23,932 nucleotides of DNA from a virus. The position numbers and the translations under genes were made by a program. The stretch lies in the IMG/VR virus record IMGVR_UViG_3300009183_000365, positions 1 to 23,932 of that record. The stretch is one strand, 5' to 3'. Every line of letters starts with the position of its first letter. Position 1 is the first letter of the stretch. The notes under the pieces are model-generated. The model was not told the DNA's origin, searched no databases, and saw only the letters and a program-made list of their open reading frames with translations. This document shows positions 11,578-22,000 of the stretch, one piece after another.

Positions 11578-12084
11578 TTAACAATCTACAACTTTAGCTG
11601 CAGTGAAGATAGAAACCAATTTCTCTTTCAACCTAGCGTATCCGAAAGCGAAGATATCAATACCTTCAGCAGAAGACAAATCAGGAACAGTGTTAGTTAC
11701 TGTGTATTCCTCGGTAACTTCTTCAGTTACGTATTCTTTTACAGTGTACTCTTCTGATACTTCCTCACCTGCTTCGTTAGTGATAGTGCGAGTCTTAACT
11801 ACATCCTTTTCAACTGGTTGCATCATAGTGCGAGTCTTTACCTCTTCAACTTCTTTAGTCATAGGAACAGATAAGTACTCACCAATTGCTTGGTTACGTG
11901 CTTGGTCTCCGCCCATAGGGCCCATAGAAGCAGAACTAGGAGTAGCGTCAGCTTCGCTCAAGTACAATTGGATACGGAAGTTAGCGTTACCACTCTTAGA
12001 GATTTGGTAGTCAGCAATCCGTACATAAGCCTCACTGGTAATACCTTTGTCGGTTCCAATGCTTTTTGTGATTTTCAGTGCCAT
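11578..12084 (-). CDS. 168-aa unknown protein with a repetitive Glu/Thr/Val insert
   Basis: The N-terminal part (MALKITKSIGTDKGITSEAY, then VRIADYQISKSGNANFRIQL) looks like a beta-structured virion protein, and the C-terminal part (EGIDIFAFGYARLKEKLVSI) is a helix. Between them, residues 78-133 are low in complexity: VKTRT twice (82-86, 96-100) and EEYTV twice (111-115, 125-129). It sits directly downstream of the two fibre genes but has its own promoter. Proteins of this kind near fibre genes may be fibre-associated or assembly factors; that is inferred from position. The terminal Cys168 is the only cysteine. Confidence 0.8.
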   Translation of the reverse strand: MALKITKSIGTDKGITSEAYVRIADYQISKSGNANFRIQLYLSEADATPSSASMGPMGGDQARNQAIGEYLSVPMTKEVEEVKTRTMMQPVEKDVVKTRTITNEAGEEVSEEYTVKEYVTEEVTEEYTVTNTVPDLSSAEGIDIFAFGYARLKEKLVSIFTAAKVVDC

Positions 12085-12112
12085 TTTGTTTTATTTTTTT
12101 GTATATACTATT

Positions 12113-12144
12113 CAAATATAATCAATTTTGTTTTGATTATCAAG
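12113..12144 (-). promoter_or_regulatory. Promoter of the 168-aa gene with an 8-bp dyad in the spacer
   Basis: On the minus strand CTTG (12144-12141) and TATATTTG (12120-12113) are 20 nt apart, starting right after the fibre stop codon. ATAATCAA (12118-12125) and TTGATTAT (12133-12140) form a perfect inverted repeat with a 7-nt loop that spans the spacer and the edge of the -7 box. A hairpin at the fibre mRNA end or an operator are both possible. Confidence 0.55.
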
Positions 12145-15100
12145 TTAACGGTTTTTAAGAAGTTCTATCTCAGCCCTTAAAGCCTCGATCATTGTTTGTT
12201 GTTCTTTCATTGCTTCTACCAATAGAGGGATAACTTTGGTGTAAGCCAAGTTCTTATATCCATCTTCTTGAGTAGTAACCGCTTCTGGAAGTACCGCCTC
12301 AACATCTTGAGCAATAAGACCTACATCATGTGTGCCTACGTGCTCACCTGAGTTCCAATCAAACTCTACACCACGTAGAGATTTAATCTTTTCTACAGGA
12401 GTAGTGATAAGAGTGAGGTTATCTTTAAGTCTAGAATCTGAAGGCGTAACAACTGCATAGTCAAAGATTACTTGGTTTGTACCTCTTGGAACATAGAACA
12501 TTCTTGAGTCTGTACTGTTTTCTGCAATACGTCTAAACTCAATGTCTTGACCTCCTGCATCTCCAGTAAGACGTATCTTAAATGATTTCCAACTAGAATC
12601 TGCTTGCCCCCTCATTAAGAAGTAAGTCAAAGGATCTTGGTTATACCCTACGTTAGAGTGAATTTCAACACCCGTTCCATTACTTCCAGCAACAGTAGCT
12701 ACTTGACCTATTTGATTTACTGGACTTCTCCAATCACCCCAAGTACCATTCCAACCAGTTCTATAAGCCATATTTCTGTATGACCCAGCAGAATTGCCTG
12801 AATTTTCAGGGAAGTACATTTGCCAAAGAGCACCCCCACTAACTCCATAAGATAATGCAGCACCATAATCATAATGATTACTAGGTCTATTTGACCCACT
12901 GTGTGCACTTACTGAAGAAGCAATTAGTTGTCCACTAACAAAATAAGTATTCCAGTTATCTGAAGTAATAGTTCCGTATGTACTTAATTGGGTAGCACTA
13001 GTTGCAGTAGCGGCACTACCTGTTGTATTTTGATTCCAAGTAGGAATATTACCTGAATGATAAAAGGTATAACCATCACTAGTTATTACACTTCCCCACA
13101 ATCGAATTTGTCTTCCTAATCCAGCACTGGTTTGTGCTCCAACAATATTAAGACCAGAAGCAAAAACACCAGAACCTATTTTACCATCATTACTATCTGT
13201 TTCAGCAGCACTAGAAAATTTAATCCAGGCACCATTACTTGAAATAATATTACTACTAAATGTAGCACCTCTTCCTGTAACTGTAGCTAAAGTATCAGTT
13301 TCTGTATAGCCAGTTATATACCCAGAGTTATTTGTAAACTGAGAAATATTCATACTGGTCAAAGAACCAGCAGTAGTTGCAGATCCTGCACTACCTGCTG
13401 TAGTAGCATAACTTACTGACTGAGACCCAATGTTACCTGCATGAACTACTGCATTACCTTGAATGTTAAGAGCAACAAAGTTAGAAGTGCTATTTGTTTG
13501 TAAATAATAAGTAGTGTCATTATTCATATACATAACCCCACCAATAGTCTTTCTAAGATCCCAACTTCCCCAAGTATTTCCCAAAAATCCGTAATTACTT
13601 CCATCACCATAAATTTGAAATGCAAATCCTCCTCCAGATTTTTGTCCTAGAATTCCAACATCAAAATTATTATCTAAAGCCCTAACAATTAAGTTTCTAG
13701 TGTTATACGTACTAAGAATAGGACCACTATACATAGTCATCTCACTTACATTATAAATACCAGTATTGTTTTTATTCAAAGAACCATACTGCCACATAGT
13801 ACTACCACAGTAGATACCATCAGGATGCCAAGAAGCAGAACCTACACCACCTACATTACTATTACTTCTATACCCATAAGATTTATAGTAACCTGCAACT
13901 TCCATATCTCCTGAAGTAGAGTTAAGCGCAGCAATAGGAGCATATGATTCTCTTCCCCAAGTAAACCCTCTGGTTGCATCTCCATCATTCATTTGAGCCT
14001 TTATAGAGTAGTCCGTAACAGGTCCATATTGATACAATGCACCTACACCCATACTAATCTTATATGCAGAAGAACCATTCCAGAATCTTAAACCATTTCC
14101 TACTCCTGCAGTTACATCATAATTACTATTAATATTACTTCCATTAGGAGCAGAGCCTGCTGTGGTTGCATATGTTGCAGTGGCTGCATTACCTGAGATA
14201 CTAGCACTTGATGTAATATAACCACTTGGGTTTGTAGCATTGTAAGGAGTAAAGCCTAATGCTGTAGTAACGTTACCTGAGTTAATACCTGTAATCCATC
14301 CACCATAGTTTCCTAGGTCATTTGTAAACTGAGACAAAGCAGTAGGACGAGAACTTACGTTAGTCCATGCTACTGCATTTGCTGTACCTGCTGTTGTTGC
14401 GTAACTTACTGATTGAGACCCAATGTTTCCTGTATTAATTGCAGATGCAATTGGTTGAGCCCAAGAAGAATAGTTAGAAGAGTCAAGAACAGTTGCTTCA
14501 GTACCAGCACCGTATGCATTTTTGTGACAATACAATGTTCCATTATACCATCTAAATTGCCAGCCGTATGAGTTATTGTGGAATCCAGATGTGTTAGAGT
14601 CCGCATTAATCATTAAAGTAACACCACCATTACTTCCAGAACCAAATTCAATACCTTGCCATCCATTACGAGACCCTAACATTTGCCAAGAACCATATGA
14701 TCCATTGTTTGGATAAATATGAGCTCCGTTAAGACCACTATATAATCCATAGTATCCATTCAAGTGTACCCAAGAACTAAATCTTCCATAATCAGAACCA
14801 CCCTGTTGAAATTCAAAACCATTTGCTAAACGCAGAGTTGTAAATTGTGCAGTAGGAGAATTAGCCGTAAAGTCAAGATATGTTCCATTCCAATACATAC
14901 CCCTTCTTCCACTCCAAGAATTATCAGAAGGGAGTGACCAGAAACCATTATTTTCTCCAGCTAGATATGCTCCATCAATGAGCATACCCATTTGCCCAGC
15001 ATTTGGTAATCCATCGCCAAATACTATCTCTCCTCCGTTTACGGTAAAACCTCCCCATCTTGAGCCAGGAAGACCTACTCCATACCAACCGCCACCTTTT

Positions 15101-18100
15101 ACAAGATATCTATCGTCATGGTTATGGGAAGGAAGAGAAGTTAAGTACCCAGAGTTGTTTGTGAACTGGGATATGTTCATACTAGTTAAAGCGCCAGCAG
15201 TACTTGCGTATGATACGCTCTGAGACCCAATGTTAGATGATGTTATTAAAGTTTGCCATGCATCCCAAGTATCAGTTCCATAAAAACAACTTCTATATAA
15301 TAGTTGTCCACTCTCTCCTAAATATAATTGACTATCTAGGTGGCCAGTACGTCCTGTAATGTGGACTATTGTACCATAAGTAGTTGGATAACCTGATCCT
15401 CCATAATTAGAGTACTGATCCCAAAGTCTAATAGAATTAGCTTGGTATTGATGCGCAACTTGTGACCAAGTCCATTGATTATTTCCTGTTCCAAATCCAG
15501 CTGTTCCAGTATATACTGTAGCAAATGTGGGATTACTACTTGTTCCAACACTTTGGTTAATTGTATATGCTGTAATATTACTTGCTGTTCCAGAAATACT
15601 TCCTGATGATGTAATATACCCTGCACCATTAGTTAATTGATTATTATTTGTAGGTATAGTAGCTGAACTATATGCTAAAGAACCAAGCCCTAAAAAAGTT
15701 TGAACAGCTGATGCACTAAATTTTACTACTTGATTTGTAGTAGGATATATACCAACTATAGAAGAAGGTGTTACTGTATGAACAGTAGCTGCTGTTAAAA
15801 CGAATTCTCTTGCTGCAATATCCCCACTAGCATCTCTATATGCTATTGTATTAGCAGTAGATGCTGTAGTAGGGTTATTAAATCCTGATATAGATCCTGC
15901 ACTACCTGTTACATTAATTCCCCAAGTACCACTAGCACCACTTCCTGTTAACGAAGGAGAATAAGACGTATAGTTACCTGCATGAAGTACTTGATTTCCG
16001 CTTTGTTGTAGTGCTACTAAAGAATTAAAAGCACTACTAGAAAGACTAGCTCTTTTTGTACCACTTGTAGAAAAGAATAACGTATTATCTCCATTAACAT
16101 ATAACACTAAGTTTGCATCACTACCTGAGTGTCCCCAACTATCTAAACCAAAACCACCTCTAAAAGTAGTACCATCGTAAAATCTAAAAGCACTAGTAGT
16201 AGGACTTATATCTAGATAAGAACCAAATCTTACACTATTGGAAGTTGTATTACCACGTCCAGTAACTGAATTTAAAGTATCTGTTTCTGTATATCCTGTA
16301 ATATATCCACTGTTATTAGTAAACTGAGAGATGTTCATTGAGCTTAACGCTCCTGCTGTTGTGGCATAAGAAACGCTCTGAGACCCAATGTTTCCAGAAG
16401 TAATTAATTCTACATAGGATTGCCAAGCATCATTAAGATGAATACGATAGAATATTCTACTGTTAGAGTAAGGCATTACGAACTGACTATACCTACTGCT
16501 AGAACCTATTTCAATTGTTTTAACATTGTACCAATTTGTTCCTACAGGTTGTGTACCTCCGATACCTCCATCGTACTGGTAAAGACCTGGTTCTTTAATT
16601 GTATCAAGGTTTAACACTTGATAACCGCTTTGAATGTTCTTTGCCATAATTGCTCCAGGAGTATAGATATAATTGCTTACATCTAAGCGACCTGTTATAT
16701 ATGCACCAGAACTATCTGTTCTTATTCTTTCCCCGCTGTTGTAAAATAATCTAACAGAATTATTATCTCTATCTGAACGAACGGCCCAACTTCCGTTTCT
16801 GTTTAATAAACCAAATCCATCTGTGTCAAAATATACCAACCCTTCTAAAACACTCTCATGGCTTCTATAAAACGCTAAAGATCCTAAAGTACTTCCATTA
16901 GACGTAATAGCCCATTGTGTTCCAGACCTTGAATAGAAATGATTTCCGTTAGTCTCGTTGTAAAGTCCTGTATTGTTATTGTCATTTCTAAACCACCCTG
17001 TATTATATACTTGAGCAAATCTTACACTGTCTCCACTAGATAATCTTTGGTTCTCTATAGGCTGATATGATCCTGTTGAAGCATATGCCATAGAACCAAG
17101 TCCTAACCCCGATTGTATTGAGGCCCACGATGCCAAAGAAAGTTTACTAGCGGCTTGATTTCTTACTATTAAATAATCTCCTGTTCCTACTACTGTTTGG
17201 AAGTCTTGTGTATATTGTCCTAGTGCTGATGCACTACCAGTAATATTAATCCCCCAGTTTCCACTTGCACCAGAACCTGTAAGTGTTGGAGCATATGAAT
17301 TGTAGTTAGCTGCTGTTAAAACAGTATTACCATTTACTAAAAGATCTCTGTTAAAGTAAAAAGTAGATCTGTCGGTGTAGATATGGGCATAACCACTATT
17401 TGCAGGTCCAAACTGAATGTAGCCATCACTTGTTGTAAGACGCATTCCCCAATCACTAAGTCCACTTAAAGTTCCGCTATTGGTAGAAGTTCCAAAGCGG
17501 ATACTATTCATTACAGAAGTAGAAGCAAAATCTCCGTAATAAGCAGTATTGTTTAAATCATAATAGATAGGAGCCTTCATCTGAGTAGCAGAACTAATCT
17601 GTACATTAGAATAAAATCCTCCGTCTGTAGCGTTTAAATAGTAATTGTATGAATTTAAATAGAATGCATTAGTTGCTAAGAAGTTAGTAGAAGTTATATA
17701 ACTAATCCCACTGATATCTACTCCTTGTCTAAGGTAACGAGAGTCAAGTAGAGATTGCTTCTTTGTTCTGAGACCATCAATTCTTGAAGAGTTAACCTGA
17801 TTAAGTGTTAAAGGTGCAGGAGCATAAACATCATAAGTGTTATTTCCACTCCAAGTATCATCATAAAATAAAGTAGCTGTACTATAGGCAATATCTGGAC
17901 TTCCTGATTGGTAAGCTCCATTAATAGGTTGATCAGAAAAGATATGGTAGATAGAGTGACCTCCACGAAGCATAAATACATACCCCATAGAGTGAGTGTA
18001 TAAAAACATATCTGCACACACATTTGTATAGGATTCATTAAACACTCTTAAGCGATCAGAATATTCTGCTCCTCCCCAGCCTCCAAAGTTACCTTCCCAA

Positions 18101-19080
18101 TCTAAGAGAAGACCTCCGTGGTGTACTCCTGTTCCAATTGGATCCCAAGGAGCTGTTTCACTATATCCACGATTAATAACAATACGTCTCCAAACATCTT
18201 GGTTTCCATATATAAAATGCACAGGGTAGAATGTATCAGCATTTCCCTCTACATATATATCACACTTATAAGGAAGTGATGATACATCTAAAGTATTTTT
18301 AAGTAACTGAGTCTGAGCTCCAGTTAAATTTGTACCCGCAATAGTTAAAGAACCCGTAGTATAAAAATTACCACCAGTGTCAATACCTGCTACAGTTGCC
18401 CCTGCTGCTTCAGAATAAAAGTGAAATGATGCTGTATTTACAAGGTCACCTGCCATACGTTTACCCACATACCAACTAGAACCTGATCCACCAATATAAC
18501 GTACCATTGCCTCATATCCATTTCCAGGATTGATTGTAAGGTATGTGCTCTTAGCACCAGTAAGACTTAAGTTGTAAAGGTTACTTGTACCTGCAAAATC
18601 TCCGTAGTAAGTAGTATCATTAGAATCGTAAAAAATAGGTGCACGTAAAGATGTAGCTGCCTCTACGTTACCATCGTTACCAACTGTAAGTCTTGGAGTA
18701 AACGTTGTTCCGTTGTAAGAACCTAATTGAACACCATTGCCTTGGAAGTGAGAGTATACTGCAGTATAAGCATTAGTAATTCCCATACCATACAAATAAC
18801 TTGCCCCCATACCAAGAAGTCCAAGTATTTCACTACCCCCTCCTAGTTGGAGTTTGTATAGATTAGAAGTAGAAGCAAAGTCTCCGTAATATCCAGTGTT
18901 TGCTGAGTCATAAAAGATAGGGGCTCTAAAATCTCCGCTTGTTTGATAGGTTCCAGTACCTCCTGATTTTGATGTTAAACTATCAAATGTAGGTATACTA
19001 GTTAAAGCATAAGTCCCAATGTTACTTGTTGTGATTACGGCATTTCCGCCTACTGTGGTATTTATTAATAAATTAGCCAT
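12145..19080 (-). CDS. Giant tail-fibre/appendage protein with C-terminal Peptidase_S74 chaperone
   Basis: The 2311-aa protein starts at ATG 19080, overlapping the upstream fibre gene by 8 nt. It is Gly/Ser/Thr/Asn/Tyr-rich and repetitive: three RAPIFYDS-type modules with YYGDFA(S/G)TS near residues 52, 147 and about 510; two LTGSGASG-(N/T)-WGIN-(I/V)-TGSA modules; four NIGSQSVSYA-(T/S)-TAG motifs; and copies of MNISQFTNNSGY-(I/L)-T plus TDTL-x-(S/T)-VTGRG. The end carries the S74 domain, SDSRLKDN (Ser2216/Lys2219 candidate dyad), then VGLIAQDVEAVLPEAV and a terminal coiled coil. S74 domains fold trimeric fibres and then cut themselves off. It is probably a host-receptor-contacting fibre. Confidence 0.9.
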   Translation of the reverse strand: MANLLINTTVGGNAVITTSNIGTYALTSIPTFDSLTSKSGGTGTYQTSGDFRAPIFYDSANTGYYGDFASTSNLYKLQLGGGSEILGLLGMGASYLYGMGITNAYTAVYSHFQGNGVQLGSYNGTTFTPRLTVGNDGNVEAATSLRAPIFYDSNDTTYYGDFAGTSNLYNLSLTGAKSTYLTINPGNGYEAMVRYIGGSGSSWYVGKRMAGDLVNTASFHFYSEAAGATVAGIDTGGNFYTTGSLTIAGTNLTGAQTQLLKNTLDVSSLPYKCDIYVEGNADTFYPVHFIYGNQDVWRRIVINRGYSETAPWDPIGTGVHHGGLLLDWEGNFGGWGGAEYSDRLRVFNESYTNVCADMFLYTHSMGYVFMLRGGHSIYHIFSDQPINGAYQSGSPDIAYSTATLFYDDTWSGNNTYDVYAPAPLTLNQVNSSRIDGLRTKKQSLLDSRYLRQGVDISGISYITSTNFLATNAFYLNSYNYYLNATDGGFYSNVQISSATQMKAPIYYDLNNTAYYGDFASTSVMNSIRFGTSTNSGTLSGLSDWGMRLTTSDGYIQFGPANSGYAHIYTDRSTFYFNRDLLVNGNTVLTAANYNSYAPTLTGSGASGNWGINITGSASALGQYTQDFQTVVGTGDYLIVRNQAASKLSLASWASIQSGLGLGSMAYASTGSYQPIENQRLSSGDSVRFAQVYNTGWFRNDNNNTGLYNETNGNHFYSRSGTQWAITSNGSTLGSLAFYRSHESVLEGLVYFDTDGFGLLNRNGSWAVRSDRDNNSVRLFYNSGERIRTDSSGAYITGRLDVSNYIYTPGAIMAKNIQSGYQVLNLDTIKEPGLYQYDGGIGGTQPVGTNWYNVKTIEIGSSSRYSQFVMPYSNSRIFYRIHLNDAWQSYVELITSGNIGSQSVSYATTAGALSSMNISQFTNNSGYITGYTETDTLNSVTGRGNTTSNSVRFGSYLDISPTTSAFRFYDGTTFRGGFGLDSWGHSGSDANLVLYVNGDNTLFFSTSGTKRASLSSSAFNSLVALQQSGNQVLHAGNYTSYSPSLTGSGASGTWGINVTGSAGSISGFNNPTTASTANTIAYRDASGDIAAREFVLTAATVHTVTPSSIVGIYPTTNQVVKFSASAVQTFLGLGSLAYSSATIPTNNNQLTNGAGYITSSGSISGTASNITAYTINQSVGTSSNPTFATVYTGTAGFGTGNNQWTWSQVAHQYQANSIRLWDQYSNYGGSGYPTTYGTIVHITGRTGHLDSQLYLGESGQLLYRSCFYGTDTWDAWQTLITSSNIGSQSVSYASTAGALTSMNISQFTNNSGYLTSLPSHNHDDRYLVKGGGWYGVGLPGSRWGGFTVNGGEIVFGDGLPNAGQMGMLIDGAYLAGENNGFWSLPSDNSWSGRRGMYWNGTYLDFTANSPTAQFTTLRLANGFEFQQGGSDYGRFSSWVHLNGYYGLYSGLNGAHIYPNNGSYGSWQMLGSRNGWQGIEFGSGSNGGVTLMINADSNTSGFHNNSYGWQFRWYNGTLYCHKNAYGAGTEATVLDSSNYSSWAQPIASAINTGNIGSQSVSYATTAGTANAVAWTNVSSRPTALSQFTNDLGNYGGWITGINSGNVTTALGFTPYNATNPSGYITSSASISGNAATATYATTAGSAPNGSNINSNYDVTAGVGNGLRFWNGSSAYKISMGVGALYQYGPVTDYSIKAQMNDGDATRGFTWGRESYAPIAALNSTSGDMEVAGYYKSYGYRSNSNVGGVGSASWHPDGIYCGSTMWQYGSLNKNNTGIYNVSEMTMYSGPILSTYNTRNLIVRALDNNFDVGILGQKSGGGFAFQIYGDGSNYGFLGNTWGSWDLRKTIGGVMYMNNDTTYYLQTNSTSNFVALNIQGNAVVHAGNIGSQSVSYATTAGSAGSATTAGSLTSMNISQFTNNSGYITGYTETDTLATVTGRGATFSSNIISSNGAWIKFSSAAETDSNDGKIGSGVFASGLNIVGAQTSAGLGRQIRLWGSVITSDGYTFYHSGNIPTWNQNTTGSAATATSATQLSTYGTITSDNWNTYFVSGQLIASSVSAHSGSNRPSNHYDYGAALSYGVSGGALWQMYFPENSGNSAGSYRNMAYRTGWNGTWGDWRSPVNQIGQVATVAGSNGTGVEIHSNVGYNQDPLTYFLMRGQADSSWKSFKIRLTGDAGGQDIEFRRIAENSTDSRMFYVPRGTNQVIFDYAVVTPSDSRLKDNLTLITTPVEKIKSLRGVEFDWNSGEHVGTHDVGLIAQDVEAVLPEAVTTQEDGYKNLAYTKVIPLLVEAMKEQQTMIEALRAEIELLKNR

Positions 19081-22000
19081 TGTTTTCTAGTGTTTCAATT
19101 CTTTGGGTTAATTCTTTTACTGCACCTATAAGAGCAGCAGTTAAGCGTGAGTAGTTGACCCCTACAGGTTCTCCACTCTCATCATATTGTACAAACTCTG
19201 GGTAGACTGTAACAACTTCTTCTGCAATAAGACCTAATTCTGTAGTCTGAGACCCAATCTTATTGTAAGTGACTGGTCTCAAATTTACTACCTTTTCTAA
19301 ATTTCCCTCGCTTGTTTCTACATTTTCTTTTAGTTTAATAGAAGAAGATTCTGTAAGGAATCCACCAATAGTTAAGTTACCAGCTGTATCAAGAGTTAAT
19401 CTAGTAAGTGGAACTCCGTTGTTATAATACTCAAACTTTATTGGGCTATTGTATTCCCAAACATTACCTCCGTCTGAAGTTCTAAAATAAATCTTGTGTG
19501 TTGCGTCTCCATTACCTCTTAAGTATATTCCTTGGTTATCCAAAGTTCCTACTTTAGCATTAACTTGAAGATTACCAGTCATAGTATCACCAGACTTAGA
19601 TACCTTACCTGCAATACTATTAGTTACTGTAGTTGAGAATGAAGCGTCATTACCTAATGCAGTAGCCAACTCATTAAGAGTATCTAAAGCACCAGGTGCT
19701 CCGTTAACTAAGTTATTGATTTGGGTTGTTACATAAGATGTAGTAGCGTAACTAGCAGAAGCATGGTTGCCCCATCCATAGGCAGTATTCCACTGACTAG
19801 AGTTTCCACCAATTGCATCTATTTGACCGCTTCTATTAAACGTAATATAGTTTGTCCAACTATTAGTATCAACTCCACTGCCTTGATAGAAACGCAAATC
19901 ACCAGAACCATCACTATGGAATAACCATTTATTGTCAGCATTTGTACTTCTTAAAGTAAGAGAAGGATATGTACCACGAATAGTAAATGCTTCTGTTCCA
20001 TAAGTTCCTCCTCCATAGTTATAATTAATCTTAGTATAAGTATTTATTACAGCAGTACCATCATATCCATATCCAATATTAATACCCCCATAAGTAGAAA
20101 GTCCATATACAGGCGTATTAGTTTCTCCTTGTCCCCATCCACCAGGATGACCTACACCTACTTTATTGTAAAGGTGCATGTACTCATTTGTGAATCTTCC
20201 TCTAACTCCATAAAGATTTATAGATTCAGCTGCATCAAAGTAAGCAAGTTGTGAGAATCTACTAGTTCCGTTAACGTCTAATTTGTACCCTGGACTAGTA
20301 GTGCCAATACCTACGTATCCTCCATCGGGGTTTAAGTTTAAGAATGCCCAAGTTCCAATTCCTCCTACATTATCGCTTACCTGCAGTTTAAGTTGAGAAC
20401 CGTCAGAATACATAGTAAGTCCTCTTGTTCCTCCACCAGCTCCTCCTGATGTAAATCTAGCTATATTAACAGGAGAACCTCCAACACTTCCATTTACTTC
20501 AAGTTTATATCCTGGACTTACAGTACCAATTCCTACGTTACCGTTATTTAATATAGAAAGTGCAGCTCCATTATATGTTGAAAATCTAATACCTTCAGTA
20601 GCTTCAGTAGCAGTCCACATTCCTCCGACTAGTGTTAAAGGATTTGCATTATTTGCAGTAATATAGTTATAGAAGTTACTATCACCTCCGCTATACCTGA
20701 ATCCTATTTTGTTGCTAGTGCCTGCCATTATATCACCAGCTACTTCTAATAATTTAGAAGGACTTGTTGTTCCAATACCTACGTTACCCGTAGATGGAGC
20801 AATTGCTATTCGAGATACGTTATTTGTTATATCTTTAATTTCAAATCCACCATTTGAAATACCTGTTATGTAAGGATTAATTGTATAATTATTACCTCCG
20901 CCAAAAGTTGTAGATAACGTTAAGGCATTATATCCTCCACTTGTCATTTTTAAAGTAAGCAAATCATTTGCTCCTTCAACATGTAATTTAGATTGAGGAC
21001 TTTGAGTACCAATACCAAGACCAGTACTATTTAATGTCATCCAATAGTCTGCAGCTTGTGATCTAAAATAATGAACAGGAGAGTCTACATAAACTCCACT
21101 GCCGTTATTATATAAGTGAATGTTATTATAAGGATCACGAAGATTTAAAAAACTACCTCCTTTTTGATAACGATTATTATCTGCTGCATCGTCAATAATA
21201 ATTTTTCCTGAAAATGCAACATCTTTGTTTGCATACCACTTAATAGTAGGAGTATTGTAAGCAGACCCTAAATAACCATAAGTCATGGTATTGTTACTAC
21301 CATACCCTCCAATTTGGAATAATGATGTCGTGTCATACTCCTGGAAATTTAATAAAGTTCTTGCCCATCCACCACTAGAGTAATTAGGTTTTCTAAGAAC
21401 TACATTATCTCCATCAAGAATAGTGCTTGCCCATCCACCTTGAATAGTCAATGCACCTGTCATGGTATCACCTGCAGTATTAACCCAAATGTCTGAGACA
21501 GAAGTTAAAAATCCTTGTGAGTTAACCCAAGATTGGGTAGCAACAAGGTTACCCCCAAAATATCCACCCATGTAGATATTACCAGATACATATAAATGAT
21601 TACCCCCACCACTGTCACCTATTTGTACATGACTACCAGTATTTTGATATTGTAACCAGAGGTGATCTGCAGCAATACTTGCACTAGATTTACCATAAAT
21701 ATGTCTTACCTGAATTCTACCATCACCAGTTCCTCCAACATTAAGCCTTGCAGCAGAAGCATTCCAAGCAGTAGCAGAAGTTATAGTTACATCATTACCC
21801 ATTGTTATTGGGCCTCCACCGTAGATATAAGGAGTAACTAAATAAGTATCAACATAATGAATACCAGTTGTTCTAGAATTTCCACTTACATCTAATTTAT
21901 AAGCTGGACTATATGTACCTATACCTAGACTACCTTGAGGAATAGATAAGTTTCTCCAACCAATACCTGTTCTTACAGCCGCTATTAATCCAATATCATT

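Noticed and set aside
13420-16392. CRISPR array or Golden-Gate-like engineered sites suggested by repeated GAGACC motifs
   Set aside because: The repeats are about 1 kb apart, in frame and encode NIGSQ; there are no regular spacers and no engineering context.
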